Positions 23,475-35,851 of a DNA stretch of 64,000 nt are shown piece by piece. Under the pieces are notes generated by a model that worked only from the letters and a program-made list of their open reading frames with translations, searched no databases and was not told the DNA's origin. Made by a program: the position numbers and the translations under genes. The DNA is from Cordia subcordata (lineage: Eukaryota; Streptophyta; Magnoliopsida; Boraginales; Cordiaceae). Every line of letters begins with the position of its first letter. The first letter of the stretch is position 1. The stretch is from assembly GCA_028554755.1 (NCBI GenBank), contig JAPTOF010000007.1, forward strand, positions 3,938,001 through 4,002,000, given 5' to 3'.

Positions 23475-24285
23475 TTTGTTTTGTTAGTAAAAGTAGATAT
23501 GTTTTTTATCGAAAAAGAAAAAAAAAAAAAATTAGCCTCCACTGCCACCACAATCGAACAGTCATCATTTCCACCATCATTATATATGATAATCAAAACA
23601 CTCTTTCCCCTATTTTATCATACAAGTAATTAAACAAGCCAATTTTTAATCAATTAAATTAATTATTTAATTATTAATTAAATTAAATTAAATTATTAAT
23701 TAATTAATTATTAATTAATTAATTAATTATAATTAAATTAATTATTAGTTAATTAAGATGGCCAATTAAATAAAAAGGAAAAATGGCATCGTCCCTCCTA
23801 TAGTTAATTAGGGAATAACTAATTAACTAATTAATATTCATTAATTATTAATTATAGAATTAATTAAATTAATAATTACTTATTAATTAACCCTTAATGA
23901 ATAGTTATTAATTAATTAATTATTAGTTAATTGATTAATTAAATAATATTTTTAATTATTAATAATTAGTTATTTTATTATTAATTAATTAATTAACTAT
24001 TAATTATTAATTGTTTAATATTGCCAATTAAATAAAAAAAGGTAAATAGTATTGTACCTCTTGTAGTTTGTCATAAGTGCACTGTTAGTCCCTAGGTTGA
24101 AGGGCATGATAATCTTTTTTACACTTTCTGGTAAGCAAAATTGACAGAGTTAACAAATTTTGGCGTGTGTGCTTAGTTTGAAAAAACTTCAGGGGGATTC
24201 AGGGGGTGTTTTGAGATCATAGGAGCTGAATGTGCACTTTCAACAAATCACAAAGGATAAAGTATTATTATATTTACCTGTAAAA
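23308..24285. mobile_element. Foldback-like element with an AATT-rich core
   Basis: The left arm (23,308-23,395) reads TTGTGATTTGTCGAAAGTGC, then ACATTGAGCCCTGTGATTTC and AAAACAC. The right arm inverts to TTGTGATTTGTTGAAAGTGC, ACATTCAGCTCCTATGATCT and CAAAACAC. The core (23,640-24,010) is mostly TTAATTAA and ATTATTAATTA permutations. A (TA)n(GT)n tract lies at 23,442-23,473. A copy lacking the right arm is at 55,860-56,310. Confidence 0.75.
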
Positions 24286-24369
24286 TAATCTTCCCTCAAT
24301 TCCGCCCAATCTAAACATATTGTCGTGGCAAAAGGGTTACAATAGCTAACTTTTCAGCTTCAATAAATA

Positions 24370-24900
24370 TTAGGGGTGTATGTGGGTAGTTTTGGGTGGT
24401 TTTCCTCATAATTTTCTAATCGAACCGATTAGAGCAGTTTATAATTTTGTAAAATCAGACCAACCAAACACAGTAGACAAATCGATGGTTTCAGTCAATT
24501 TGGTTTTTGGGCAGTTTAGGTGATTTTAGCTGTTTTAGAAATTGATTGTGATATATTTACTTATGCAAGATAATCGTATTGTTAGTAACATTTTTTTAAA
24601 AATTTCAAAAACACATATAAATACGATAGTACAATATAAGAAAAGATATGAAATAACAAATTCTAGCAACACTAACAAACCAAAGATTTAATATACAAAA
24701 AATACTAAGTCTTGACATTAGTTATATACCTTTTAAATATTATTAGTGTATAAAGTATGTACGTGTGTGTATATTACAAAAGTAGCGGGCAATTTGGTTT
24801 TATAGCGGTTTCGAAAAATAAAACTATGACCGACCAAATCACTTCAAAAACTATCGATTTATAACCAATTCGATTAATTTTTCCTATCCTTGTGCATTAA
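24370..24900. mobile_element. Possible hAT-like MITE remnant
   Basis: It starts TAGGGGTGTATGTGGGTAGT and contains AATCGAACCGATT, and later CCAATTCGATTAATTTTTCC. Such paired CGAACCG/CGGTTCG motifs are common in plant hAT MITEs. The ends match poorly and I find no target duplication. Confidence 0.35.
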
Positions 24901-25119
24901 TTTTTGCATCTAGTTAACTATTTAAAAAATAAAAATAAAAAATAATTTATTATATAAATTTTGCTTCATTCACAAAATTGAGAAAAAAATTAAACAGCTT
25001 ATGTATTGGATTAAAGCTATTTTTTAGCTCAATGTATAATTTTTTTAAAAAAAAAATGAGCCAACATTTAAAAACATAAAACAAAAAATAAAAAATAATT
25101 AGAGACAAGACATTGTTTG

Positions 25120-25258
25120 GTAAGATTTGAGATCACGGGAGAGAATGGGTAGAAGTGTAACTTCATGAGAATGCTTGGGATTTATGCTAAAACTCATGGG
25201 AGAAAATGACATTCTCCTAATATACTAATAACACAGTTTGGCGCTAGTGCAATAATAG
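25120..25258 (-). other. Downstream flank of array unit B
   Basis: This stretch (GCTAAAACTCATGGGAGAAA, TATACTAATAACACAGTTTG, GCGCTAGTGCAATAATAG) matches 56,330-56,398, which lies downstream of peptide gene F, and in outline the flanks of C (37,800-37,930) and D (40,990-41,060). The match breaks at 25,258/25,259, where the copia-2 LTR begins. It therefore marks the left border of the TE nest inside unit B. Confidence 0.75.
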
Positions 25259-25452
25259 TGATAACGAGCATGATTTTCTCATAATTTCAATTTTTTTGAA
25301 TTCTTTTGACTTTTATCTATTGTAATCTTGGTGTAACGTTTATTCCTTTATTTCTTTTCATAGGTTGTTTAGTTTGTTGAGAACTCTTGTGTAATTATAC
25401 TGTTGTAGACCTGAGAAGAAAAATATAACAGAAAATATTCTGATTTCCTTCA
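25259..25452 (+). repeat. 5' LTR and primer-binding site of copia-2
   Basis: The start TGATAACGAG is placed where similarity to the empty flank at 56,398 stops. The end CA (25,451-25,452) precedes TGGCATCAGCC, a degraded form of the TGGTATCAGAGC primer-binding site (initiator Met tRNA) typical of copia. The length is 194 bp. The 3' LTR is lost, so the LTR cannot be verified by pairing. Confidence 0.65.
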
Positions 25453-25529
25453 TGGCATCAGCCTTTCTTTGACCAAAGTCATATCCTAGGATTTCTTTTC
25501 TCTTACTCATTATCTTTTTCCTTTCCCAC

Positions 25530-26586
25530 ATGGCGACAACAGCTTCTTCAACTTCGTTGCCCACCCCATTCTGTCTTCCAACTTTCAACGTGAAAGCTTA
25601 CGTCATTATTGCTTTAGATTACTCGAATTATTTGACTTGGAAATCTCAGATTTCTAACTTTTTTTTGTTTAACGATCTTCTTGGTTACATTGATGGTTCA
25701 ATTCCAGAACCAAAATCTGATATAATTTCTTCTCTTACACTTGCTGACTGGAAAAAATATGACGGGTTTGTCACTGCCTGTATTACTACTACCTTGTCGG
25801 ATGCGTTAGTTCACCAGGCAACAGGTTATGGTTCTGCTCATGAATTGTGGACTGCACTTCAAGAGTCTTTCCAACAACAAACTCTTGCCAAAAAATCCTT
25901 GTTGCGTGCTCAGTTGCGAAATATCAAGAAAGGTTCTTCTTCTGTTATGGCATACCTTGATCAGATTACTACTCTCTCAAACTCTTTGAAAGCTGTTGGG
26001 GAGTCTTTTATCTGATGAGGATTTGGTGTTGGCTACTTTGGAAGGACTTCCTCGGGACTATCGTCCCTTTGTCACTTCAGTGGAAAGTCTTTCTACTCCT
26101 CCTTCTTTCAGTCAAGTTTGTGCCAAGCTTCTGACTTTTGAGCAACGTTTGATCTATGATGGTGATGCCTCCTCTGCTTCTGATTCTTCTGTTCGAGCAC
26201 TTACCACTCAAATTCAACATTCTGCCTTCATGACGAAAAATGTTTCCAAGTCCACTGCTTCTGGACATTCCCAAAACTATTCTAAATCGTCTTCTTCCCG
26301 ACCTAACATTGGTAATAAGGGTAAATGTCAGATATGTCGTCAGCAAGGTCATTTTACTCTTTACTGCAAGCTTTGGTTTTCTTCTCCACCTAGTATGACT
26401 GTTTCTCAATTTGCTGGCTTGCATCAACAATCATATACTCAACCTCCACTTCTCCCCACTCCTTCACCTTCTCCTTGGATTGCTGACACTGGTGCTCCTT
26501 CCCATATGACTAGTGACTCTGCTGTTACTCAGAATCTTCAGCCATATCACGGTTCTGATCAAGTCGTTGTCAGTGATGGTAAGTAA
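25530..26586 (+). pseudogene. copia-2 gag and protease
   Basis: The first frame (25,530-26,015) is a copia gag with NYLTWKSQISNFFLFNDLLG, HELWTALQESFQQQTLAKKS and LLRAQLRNIKKGSSSVMAYL. A frameshift at about 26,000 leads to a second frame with LATLEGLPRDYRPFV, the zinc knuckle CQICRQQGHFTLYC (about 26,325-26,370) and the protease site WIADTGAPSHMTSD (about 26,475-26,515). The frame ends at 26,586 and the product continues out of frame. Confidence 0.92.
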
Positions 26587-28293
26587 GCCTTTGTCTATTT
26601 CTCATACTGGTTCTTCTTTGATTTTTCATCCTTCTCGTTCTTTACACTTAAATCGTGTCTTGCATGTTCCCTCTCTTACTCATAATTTAATATCCCTTTC
26701 TCAATTCACTAAAGATAATAATGTCTCATTTGAGTTTTTTCCGTCTATGTGTCTTATTAAGGATCTGCAAACGGGGAAACCATTGCCCAAGGGCCACGTT
26801 GAGTCCAATCTCTATGCTTTATCAGTTTCATCGTCCCAGCAATCCCAGTGTTCTATGGCGCTTTCTGCAACAACTGAGTCGTCGTCTCTGTGGCACAATA
26901 GGTTGGGTCATCCAGCTAAGCCTGTTTTGTCTACGTTGCGTTCTCAAGCGTTAGTTCAGTTTAGGGATTTTCATTCTTTGAATAAAGTGTGTCATTCTTG
27001 TATGCAAGGCAAGAGTCACAAGTTGCCCCTTTCTTCATCTGTTCGTCATCAACTTCTCCGTTGGAACTTGTTCATTGTGATATTTGGGGTCCAGCCCTAG
27101 TTCCTTCTTGTGCAGGCTATCGTTATTTCTTGCTATTTACTGATGATTTTAGTCTTTATACATGGTTGTACCCTCTGCTTAATAAAAGTGATGTTGTTGC
27201 TTGTTTTGTACAATTCTAAAAGCTTACTGAAAATTTGTTTTCTTCTAGAATCCGTAGTTTTCAATGTGATGGTGCACTAGAGTTAACCCAAGGCAAGTTG
27301 AAACAACATTTTGCCAATGTAGGAATACAATATCGTATTTTCTGTCCTTATACGCTTGAGCAAAATGGTTTAGCAGAATGCAAGATTAGACATGTTACGA
27401 AAATGGGTACCACTATTTTGTTTCATGCATCAATGCCAAAAAAATTCTGGTTGAAAGCTTTTATCACATCTGTTTATTTAATTAATCGTCTTCCAACTCC
27501 AGTGCTTCAAAATATTTTCCCTTTCCAAAAATTGTTTAATTATTCTAGCTTAAGAGTTTTTGGGTGTTTGTGTTATCCTCATCTTGGTGCTTACAAGTCT
27601 GATAAATTATCTCCTAAGTCTTTGCCTTGCACGTTCCTGGGGTATAGCGATAGTCATCATGGTTACAGGTGTTATCATGCAGTCACTGGTCGAGTTTATG
27701 TGTTCCGTCACGTTGTGTTTGATGAGTTAAGTTTTCCATTTGCTAGCTCTGTGTCAAATACTGATACTTTTAGTGGGTCAAACTTGGACTCCAGTTTGTT
27801 TCCTCCTTTTCAGACTCCTACTTCCTTTTCACGTAGGTCTTCTACCTTGTCTTATACAAGTGGTCCCTCTGTCTTATCCTCAGCCTCTAATTCAAGTATC
27901 TCAACGACTTTTCCTTATCATACTACCATGCCTTATATTAAGTATCCCACCTCTAATGCATCTTTATTAACCCCAACAATTCAATTTTCGCCTACTTCAC
28001 ACATTTCCCCTGTGGCCCTACATTCCAACATTGCTTCTTCAGTACCACACAATTTAGACAATTCGCAAGCTCAGCCATCTGCGTTACCTGCTCAAAATGT
28101 TTCTTTGCATGATACGACTTCTACACATAGCCACGCCCTAACTTCTCCACCGACTTCTTCTTTGTCGAGTCAGCAGCATCTGTCTATTCTTCCAGTTCCA
28201 TTAGCTGCTCCTTTTGTGTCGGTCCCTCATGAGTCTCCTGTTGAGTCACCTGTGTTGCATCCTATGGTAACGCGTAATCGAGATAACACTTGA
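26587..28293 (+). pseudogene. copia-2 GAG-pre-integrase and integrase
   Basis: HVPSLTHNLISLSQF is followed by WHNRLGHPAKPVLSTL and CHSCMQGKSHKLPL, an HHCC zinc finger (26,890-27,040). The integrase core appears in a shifted frame as LELVHCDIWGPALVPSCAGY and FTDDFSLYTW (27,060-27,170), then FQCDGALELTQGKLKQHF and EQNGLAECKIRH (27,259-27,395). The tail reads KFWLKAFITSVYLINRLPTP and VFGCLCYPHLGAYKSDKLSP, followed by a long Ser/Thr/Pro-rich linker ending at a stop at 28,291. Confidence 0.92.
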
Positions 28294-29621
28294 TCTCGTA
28301 AACATTTTCTAGATTTTGTTACGTTTTCAGCAATTTCTCAATCTTTGTTTTCTAGCACGAATGAGGTTGAACCACATACTTATCTTCAAGCTTCTAAGTT
28401 AGAACATTGGCACAAAGCTATGGATGCAGAGTACAATGATCTTGTACATAATGGCACGTGGATTTTGGTACCTAAGCCTGTTTCTGCTAATTTAATTGGT
28501 TGCAAATGGGTGTTCCGAATAAAATGTAAATCTGATGGTACAGTTGATCGATATAAGGCCCGTCTTGTTGCAAAAGGGTATAGTCAAGAATAGGATATTA
28601 ATTATACTGAGACTTTCAGTCCTGTTGTAAAATCGACAATAATTCGTGTGGTTCTTTCTATTGCTTTGTCTCATAAATGGTCCATTCGTCAATTAGATGT
28701 CAATAACGCCTTTCTTCGTGGCTACTTAAAGGAAGAGGTGTATATGTCCCAACCACTAGGGTTTGTTGATGCTTCTTTTCCAGTTCATGTTTGCAAATTA
28801 CAAAAGGCTCTATATGGTTTGAAATGGGCTCCCCGAGCTTGGTTTGCTCGGCTTAGTTCCTATCTTGTTACTTTGGGGTTTACGTCTTCTACATTGGACA
28901 CCTCACTATTTGTCAAGTGCACCTCTACAGAGTTTACTATTGTCTTGGTTTACTTTGATGATATCATTCTTACTAGTAATAATGAGTCAGCTATCCAAGA
29001 TTTGGTTCGTTCCCTTAACATCCAGTTTTCTCTTAAGGACATGGGTTCTTTACCGTTGTTTCTTGGAATACAGGTTGAACACACACCTACTAGTCTTCTT
29101 CTACATCAACGAAAATATATTCTTGATATTCTTACCCATAAAAATATGGAGGCGGCAAAAAGGCTCTCTACTCCTATCTCTACTCATCCACCATTGTCTC
29201 GCCATGTTGGAGATCCTTTTGAGGAGGTTACTCTATATCGTAGTATTGTGGGTGCTTTTCAATATCTTACTGTTACCCGACCGAATGTTGCCTATGCTGT
29301 GAATAAGATGTGCCAGTTCATGCATAGTCCAACTAATGCTCACTGGTCTGCTGTAAAGCGTATTCTGTGGTATCTCAAAGAAACCTTAGATTACGGGATT
29401 CATCTTCAACCTTTTTCTAATTTGACACTACATGCTTATTCTGATTCTAATTGGGCTGGGTGTCCTGATGATCGTTGTAGTATACATGGCTACTGTATCT
29501 TTCTTGGTCCAAATCTCATTTCCTGGGCTTCTAAGAAACATACGACTACTTCGAGGTCTAGCACAGAAGCTGAGTATCGAGCCATTTCTTTTGCTACTAT
29601 GGAACTTTGTTGGCTTCGGTC
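28294..29621 (+). pseudogene. copia-2 reverse transcriptase and RNase H (truncated)
   Basis: WHKAMDAEYNDLVHNGTWIL and CKWVFRIKCKSDGTVDRYKA begin the reverse transcriptase, with a TAG stop at about 28,591. It resumes with WSIRQLDVNNAFLRGYLKEE, KWAPRAWFARLSSYL and the catalytic loop VYFDDIILTSN (about 28,945-28,980), so both aspartates are present. RNase H shows YSDSNWAGCPDDR, WASKKHTTTSRSSTEAEYRA and MELCWLRS, where it is cut by the LINE tail. About the last 90 residues are missing. Confidence 0.93.
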
Positions 29622-29762
29622 TTTTTTTTTTTTTTTTGTGTGAGAGGCTAAGCCAAATTACACAGGTATTAAACATGAAAAAGAAACTCCTTTCATATCG
29701 TCCCCGAGCAAAGTCCTAAGTTGGTGAGGCGGTTCCTCGATAACATGTACTCCAATCGGCAA

Positions 29763-32700
29763 CTACAGACCAAAATTAGATAACCAATCTGCATATCTGT
29801 TGGCTTCTCTATACACATGTTTTAAGGTGAACTCCAGATGCTCATTCATAATCCTCCTACATTCAGCTGTGATTGGTTGTAAAGCACCACTTGGACATTT
29901 ATTACCGTCTATCCACTGTGTCAATATTTGTGAATTTGATTCAATTTCAAGCTTGGTAACTCCATGTTGCACAGCCATTTTCAGACCCTCGAACAAAGCT
30001 CTTATCTCTGCATTGTTGTTGGAGGCATACCCCAGGTTAACTGCAAATCCCATCATCCACTTGTTATGTGTGTCGCGAAATACTCCGCCTGTTCCCGCAA
30101 ATCCCGGGTTCCCCTTGGCACACCCATCGACATTTAGTTTCAAGCCGTCATAAGATGGGGTCCAATAAAAATTTCTCCAACCTTTCACCATTGTCAAACC
30201 TCCATTATTCTTGGTTAAACAGGCCTCCTAGACTTCTCGCACGTAGTTCCTGATAATCAGGGCCATAGTTTGCGGGAAGGGTGGGTCCATTTGATTAAAT
30301 ACCATCTTATTTCGCCACCTCCATATCCACCACCTAGTGATAACGAAGGTTGTGTTCCATTGTTTACCTCTAACATTTAGTGCCAACCACTCCCTCCAAT
30401 AAGATCTGTTAAAGACCTTGTGTCCACCATCCCGTTGAATTAGCCGCCATACTACTTCAGTTGCACCACAGTCCCTGAAAATATGCTCCTCCGTCTCTTT
30501 GAAGCAACCACACATGACACATGTCTCATCATTTTCATTCCCTCTCTTCAGTAAGTTCACCTTACAAGGCAGTCTTTGGTGTGCTAACTGCCATACAAAA
30601 GTAATAACACGTTGGGGTACTGAAAGTTTCCAAAGATATCCCCAGCAAAAGTTCTCATCACTATCGTTTCCTTTAATCATTTTAAAGGCTGACGAAGTGG
30701 AGAATTCACCGTTCGTTTCTCCCATCTAGGTGATAAAATCGTCCCTTCCTTCCTCTTTAATGACTATCATACTCGCTATAAGTAGTTGTATCTCTATTGG
30801 AATATGATGTTGAAAAATACTCCAGTTCCAACTACAATCATCCAATGTAAATCTAGTCTCAGTCATCTCATATTGTTCAGTGGGGATTTCACCTAGCGCT
30901 ATATCGATAAAGGGGGAGTCTCCCACCCACCAATCAAGCCAAAAGCGTACCTTCTTTCCATTGCTTACAACCCATTTCAAGTCCTTTATAAGAATCTCTC
31001 TACTCTTTAGGAGACTTTTACACATCCTAGAGTCGCTAGTTTTACCTTCATAGGTTAAGAAACTATCCTGAAAGTACTTCTCCTTAAAAAGCTGTACCCA
31101 AAAATAGGTCCGAATTTTCAAGATTTTCCACCCCAGCTTGGTAATTAGGGCCTGGTTTACCCATCTTGCCTCACGAAGACCAAGTCCACCTTCTGTTTTT
31201 GGCTTGCAGACATTCTCCCACGATACCCAATGAATCTTTCTCTCATACTTTGAAGAACCCCAGATAAAATTTCTCTAGATTTTATCAACCTCAATAAGTG
31301 TCTGAACTGGTAGCATTGACGTATGCATGGTGTAGGACGGGATAGCTCCAAGTACATATTTAGCCAACGTTACTCTCCCTGCAAACGAAAGGGTCTTCTG
31401 CTTCCATCCTGGAAGTTTGTTAGTCATTTTTGAAAGCACATACTTATACGTACCTTTGTTAGAACTCCCGTAATGGATGGGGACCCCCAAGTACTGGCCC
31501 AATCCCCTCTGCTAGTTGAAAGCCACTTTGTAAACTTAGGAGTTTAGCATGGTTTCGATCCACGTTCTTGGAGACTACTAAGCTTGACTTAGATACATTA
31601 AATCTTTGACCTGATTCCTCACAAAAATCCTTAAGGATGTCCTGAATCATCTGGACTTGTTCCATTGAAGCTTTTGCAAAAAGTAGCAAGTCATCAGCAA
31701 AGAAAAGATGGGAGATTTTCATACCTTTGCATCCTAATCTGATTGGATGCCACCTTCCGTCATTCACTGCGTTAGAAATTTTTTGTGCTAGTCTTTCCAT
31801 GCAGAGAATAGAAATATAAGGGTGGATCTCCCTGTCTAATACCACACGCAGGAGTAAATGGATGTAGGGTTTTCTCATTCGACAGTAGCTTAACCGAAGC
31901 TGATGAAAGTGAGGACATGATCAAGGAAACCCAATTGCCTAGTAACCCAATCTGAACAAGTGTATCCTTTATGAAGTTCCAACTTAATTTATCATAGGCC
32001 TTTTCGAGGTCAATTTTCATTGCTAAGATGCCTTTCGCTCCCTTCTTAGTGTTAATCAAATGTGCTATTTCCTGTGCCACTATAATGTTATCATGGGTTG
32101 ACCTCCCTGGATGAAACTACTTTGACACGGGCCAATCAATTCGCTTAGCATAGGGCGGATTCTATTAATCAACACCTTCATGATTAACTTCCCAAGAACA
32201 TTCAAAAGACTAATCGGACGAAATTGCTTGATATATTCTGGGTTCTTGACTTTGGGTATAAGAACAACTACAGCTTCACTAAAGGCTTTTGGGTACTCTC
32301 TTTTCCTAATGGCATCCTTTACAAGCTTGTGAATCTCACCCTTAATAGTCATCCAACATCTCTGGAAAAAACCAGCACTAAATCCGTCCGGTCCTGGGGC
32401 TTTGAACGGATTCATCTGGAACAAAGCGATATGTACCTCTTCCTCTGAAACTAACCTGTTTAAGTTATTTATGCTTTCCCATGCAAATTGTGGAAAGTTT
32501 GCCTTAGAGAACTCCATTTGTTCAATATGTGGTCCTGTATAAATGCTCATGAAGTACTCTCTTGCCATGTCTTTTAACTGGTCAGGATCTTCCACCCATT
32601 CTCCAGTTTCTTTCCTCAAGCTATCAATCTTCATTCTACGCCTTCGGAGAATTGTTGCTAAATGATAGAATCTAGTGTTTCTGTCCCCAGACGCAATCCA

Positions 32701-33760
32701 TTGCTTCCTAGATTTTTGGTGCCAGAAAAGTTCTTCTTGGTTAAGAATCCTTTCATATTCCTCCCTTAGTTTCCTCTCTAGCTTAATTAACAAGGAGTTA
32801 TAACTGTGCTGTAGTGAGTGTTGAATCCCTTCAATTTTAGCCAAAATTCTTTTCGTGTTTGTGAAAATATTCCCAAAAGTGGTTCTATTCCAACTTTTCA
32901 AATTAGAAGCCACTCGCATGAGGTTATCTTGAATCTCGTTTTGTTGAGTACTCTAGCTTTGTGAGATGAGTTGCTGGAAATCCTTGTGAGCTAACCAAGC
33001 GGTCTTGAACTTGAACGGCTTAGTAATCTGTTGTCTCCACCCTGAACCTACCAAACCAAGAAAAATTGGATTATGGTCAGAATTAATCTGAGTTAAATGT
33101 TTTACCTTTACATCCGGGAAGTTCATGATCCATTCCGGGTTGGCATAGGCTCTATCAAGTCGTTCCAAGACTCTCTGTCCCGATTCCCAAGAGTTGGACC
33201 AAGTGAATTGTGGCCCAGTGAAACCCAGATCTATCAGATTACAATCACTTCTCCAAGTTTCAAATTTGACCATCTGACTGGTTATGCCTTCTACACCACC
33301 TTTTTTTATCTATCGGATTGCCTATTTGATTAAAATCTCCTGCGATCAACCACGCGTCATCCCAATCCCTCGCAGCTTCTTTGAGGGCACTCTAAAGAAA
33401 ATCTCTAGATCTAGCAATGGGGATAGCATAAACTACTGAGAGGAGCCAAGACAAGCTATCCATCTGCCGCACCCTAACATTGATCACTTGGTCACTTGCT
33501 GATAAAAGATCCAAGGAAACCTTATTATCATCCCAAAGAATCCAAATTCCTCTAGCAAAACCCTGTGCCTCAACCCTGATTGAAGGAGGGAAAGGGAGGC
33601 GTGAAATAGTATTTAGAGCATTTTTTCCATTGATTTTGGGTTCAAGTAGAGCCACTATATCTGGTTTGTGGGTTCAAATCATATCCAATAAAACTCTATA
33701 ATAGCCTTTCTTACCACCTCCACGACAATTCCAGATTATGATATTGGGAAAATTCTTACT
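29763..33760 (-). pseudogene. LINE ORF2: endonuclease, reverse transcriptase, RNase H
   Basis: Endonuclease motifs are LLEPKING (about 33,645), AGDFNQ (about 33,335) and INSDHNPIFLGL (about 33,085), all required residues of the exonuclease-endonuclease-phosphatase fold. Reverse transcriptase shows FKAPGPDGFSAGFFQRCW, FRPISLLNVLGKLIMKVL, KIDLEKAYDKLSWNFI and HLFFADDLLLFAK, so the FADD catalytic pair is intact. The zinc-binding domain follows (30,725-30,228), CVMCGCFKETEEHIFRDCGA, then RNase H (30,197-29,763), VDGCAKGNPGFAGTGGVFRD. Frameshifts or stops at about 33,390, 33,290, 32,935, 32,090, 31,830, 31,270 and 30,730 disable it. Confidence 0.92.
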
Positions 33761-33847
33761 CATGATGACGTTGTCAAAAGAGGAAAAGGCCAAACCTTCA
33801 AACAAGTAACTTGCTGATTGACTGGACAAAAACCAGAGATCACTACC

Positions 33848-34935
33848 TTAATTCTCGGTACCCTCGATGTCCATCTCTTGGCGCAGTTCCATGGCCAAGG
33901 CTTCTTTAATTCCTTCATCGCTCAAACCTCCCACTCCTCTCTTAGGTGGAATTATCTGAGGAGGAAGACCCAAATTTTGTGAAACGGGTGGGGCAAAATG
34001 AACTAGAGGTTTTTGAGTTTCTCCATTTACCATATGTGAATCGTCCCCTACCCCTTTGTCTAATCTACTGTCCTCAAAACTCGAAAAGAACGACTGTGCT
34101 ACCTCAAAATTTTTAACACGGACTACTGTATGCCCTTCCTTCTCCCCCAGGTTGGCTGGTACAGGGGCAGGAGCCATTGATTGATCTTTCCTAGACCTAT
34201 TCGCAACTTCAATAACATCTTGCTCTTTTTTGGTGATCGTCCCTTTCTTGCTTCTATTACTTCTCTTCCAATCCTTTCCAGCAGTCCTACTATTATCTGA
34301 CACGACTGTTCTCAATTCTTCCTTATCCATCAGTTTTGTTCCCTGCTCTTTCTCCTCCATATCACCCAGCACTTCAAATCTGGACCCACCTGAGTTTATC
34401 TTCTTTGTCACCCATTGTCCCCCGTCTAAAGTCGCAGTCGCTGTGAACGTGCTAGCTTGAGAAGTATTATCTTTATGGCCACCTTGCCCCCCAGTCTTTG
34501 TCTGCGATCTTTCTATTGCCTGTCCACCATTATTGGAGCGATCCTTAGGAGCAGATGGCCTTGTGAAGTTAGATCTTCTTTGGGCTCTTTTTTGAACAAA
34601 CATCCACTCATCGTAGGCTTCCTCAGGGTCCCAAAGTTGGGTTTTGCTAAGCCTGTGCCCTCGGTTGTCATCCCTGTTGAGACCCTCTTATCCTTCTCTA
34701 CTAAGTTCATTATTGTTGACACTTGGGCAATGTTCTTTTCGATGACCATAGCAACCACACTGAAAGCAAACTAGATGTATACCCTCATACTCCACCCTCT
34801 GCCACCTTTCTCGAACACGTACTTTAGATACTAAGGGCTTTGAGAGATCAACTTGAACTGCGACTCTTGCGAATTTGCATCTTGCCACTTCTTCCATTAT
34901 TAGATCCACCTTTAGAGTCTTTCCCACAAAATTCC
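33848..34935 (-). pseudogene. LINE ORF1, C-terminal part
   Basis: The reading GKTLKVDLIMEEVARCKFAR and VAVQVDLSKPLVSKVRVRER is the end of a DUF4283 domain. It is followed by YEGIHLVCFQCGCYGHRKEH, a C-x2-C-x4-H-x4-C knuckle (about 34,760-34,730). A frameshift near 34,690-34,600 leads into a 251-residue polar tail (34,603-33,848) rich in Lys, Glu, Gly and Gln. ORF1 proteins bind the LINE RNA. The N-terminal half is lost to 5' truncation. Confidence 0.88.
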
Positions 34936-34942
34936 CTAGTAT

Positions 34943-35320
34943 TCAATTGCTATAAAGTTGGTTGCTCTTTGAACTGTCTGACTGTATTATTCTTGCTATA
35001 ACGTTGCAAGATATTCTACTGACAAGCTCTGTTATGAGCTCGTTTTTTTTCCTTCTATCTAAGATGTCTTGTTGATAATGAGACATTTGGTTATCCCCTT
35101 TCTCAAATGTTTGTCCAACTTGAAAGGTAGTTGGTTTTACTACGATTGGGATGACCGCTTCGGTGCTTTGGCCTCTAATCTCTCTGAATCCACACCTTGT
35201 GGAGAACTTTATCACTTGATGATAGGTAGATGGGACAGCCTTTATCTTATGTATCCATGGTCTTCCATCACAATGGTCTCCACAAAAAGAGACTCTGCAT
35301 AGCTCTCAGTGGCGCTTCTT
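34943..35320 (-). pseudogene. gypsy protease-region remnant
   Basis: The minus strand reads GRPWIHKIKAVPSTYHQVIK and FSTRCGFREIRGQ (about 35,265-35,165), a block conserved at the end of the aspartic protease domain of plant Ty3/gypsy polyproteins. The catalytic part upstream is missing or scrambled, and a stop at about 34,943 ends the frame near the LINE junction. Confidence 0.75.
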
Positions 35321-35831
35321 TTAATAGGTACTGGTACCCCCGGAATCCTTTGATTAGGGATTCCAATTTACCAAATCGCCTGAGTACATCAACGTGTCAC
35401 CTATCCTGTGAGGAAGGCAAATGTTCCCCTAACACTTTTTATTAGCTTGAAGGGCCGGCTGCGTTGACGCTGGTTACAATATTAGTTGTTGGTATGGCTG
35501 CGTTGGCTGCGGCTGACAGGACTCCACCTCTAGAGTCTGATAGGGTATGGAGTCTAATGACTGCATCGGGTCCATCAACTCAATCATCACGGCTTTTCCT
35601 TTGTCTCAGGGTGTCATGTTTGCCAAAAAGGACATTGACCAGATCTAGGTTCTCCTGCCGTACCACACTCGTTCTCATACGTTGCCAGTTTCTCCTCATA
35701 AGCCATTACCTTCGCCAAGATGGTTAGCATATTGCTACCTTCATTAGCACTAATACCAGGATTAGACGTCAGGGAGGTTGTTGGTTAAGCGCAAACGTAT
35801 CGCTCTTAGTCACAGCACCCGATTATCGGGG

Positions 35832-35850
35832 CCCTACGGTGGGCGCCAAA
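35832..35850 (-). promoter_or_regulatory. Primer-binding site of the gypsy fragment
   Basis: The minus strand reads TTTGGCGCCCACCGTAGGG directly inside the LTR end. TGGCGCC at this position is the usual start of the tRNA primer site of plant gypsy elements. It fixes the LTR end and the orientation. Confidence 0.8.
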
Positions 35851-35851
35851 T

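Larger units (their letters stand above)
25259..29621 (+). mobile_element. Ty1/copia element (copia-2), cut by a LINE
   Basis: The order is 5' LTR, primer-binding site, gag, protease, integrase, reverse transcriptase and RNase H. It ends abruptly in RNase H at the A-tail of a minus-strand LINE (T-run from about 29,622). The missing RNase H end and 3' LTR are not found beyond the LINE. A frameshift between 26,015 and 25,996, another near 26,585, one near 27,100, and stops near 27,220, 28,293 and 28,593 inactivate it. Confidence 0.93.
29622..34935 (-). mobile_element. L1-type LINE, 5'-truncated, about 5.3 kb
   Basis: The minus strand gives ORF1, endonuclease, reverse transcriptase, a zinc-binding domain and RNase H, ending in a poly(A) tail (T-run 29,622-29,637) inside the copia-2 RNase H gene. 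The 5' end stops at about 34,935 in the middle of ORF1. The sequence beyond is gypsy, not copia. Fairly few stops and frameshifts suggest a moderately recent copy. LINE 3' ends at 43,650 and 60,370 belong to the same family. Confidence 0.93.

Noticed and set aside
23640..24010. Possible satellite or centromeric repeat (TTAATTAA tract)
   Set aside because: Not a regular tandem unit and confined within inverted arms of one element.
34230..34774. Plus-strand open frames opposite LINE ORF1
   Set aside because: Antisense shadows of the 251-residue ORF1 tail; no domain on that strand.
35464..35727. Plus-strand open frame of 87 codons in the gypsy fragment
   Set aside because: Antisense to the gag leader; no recognisable motif.
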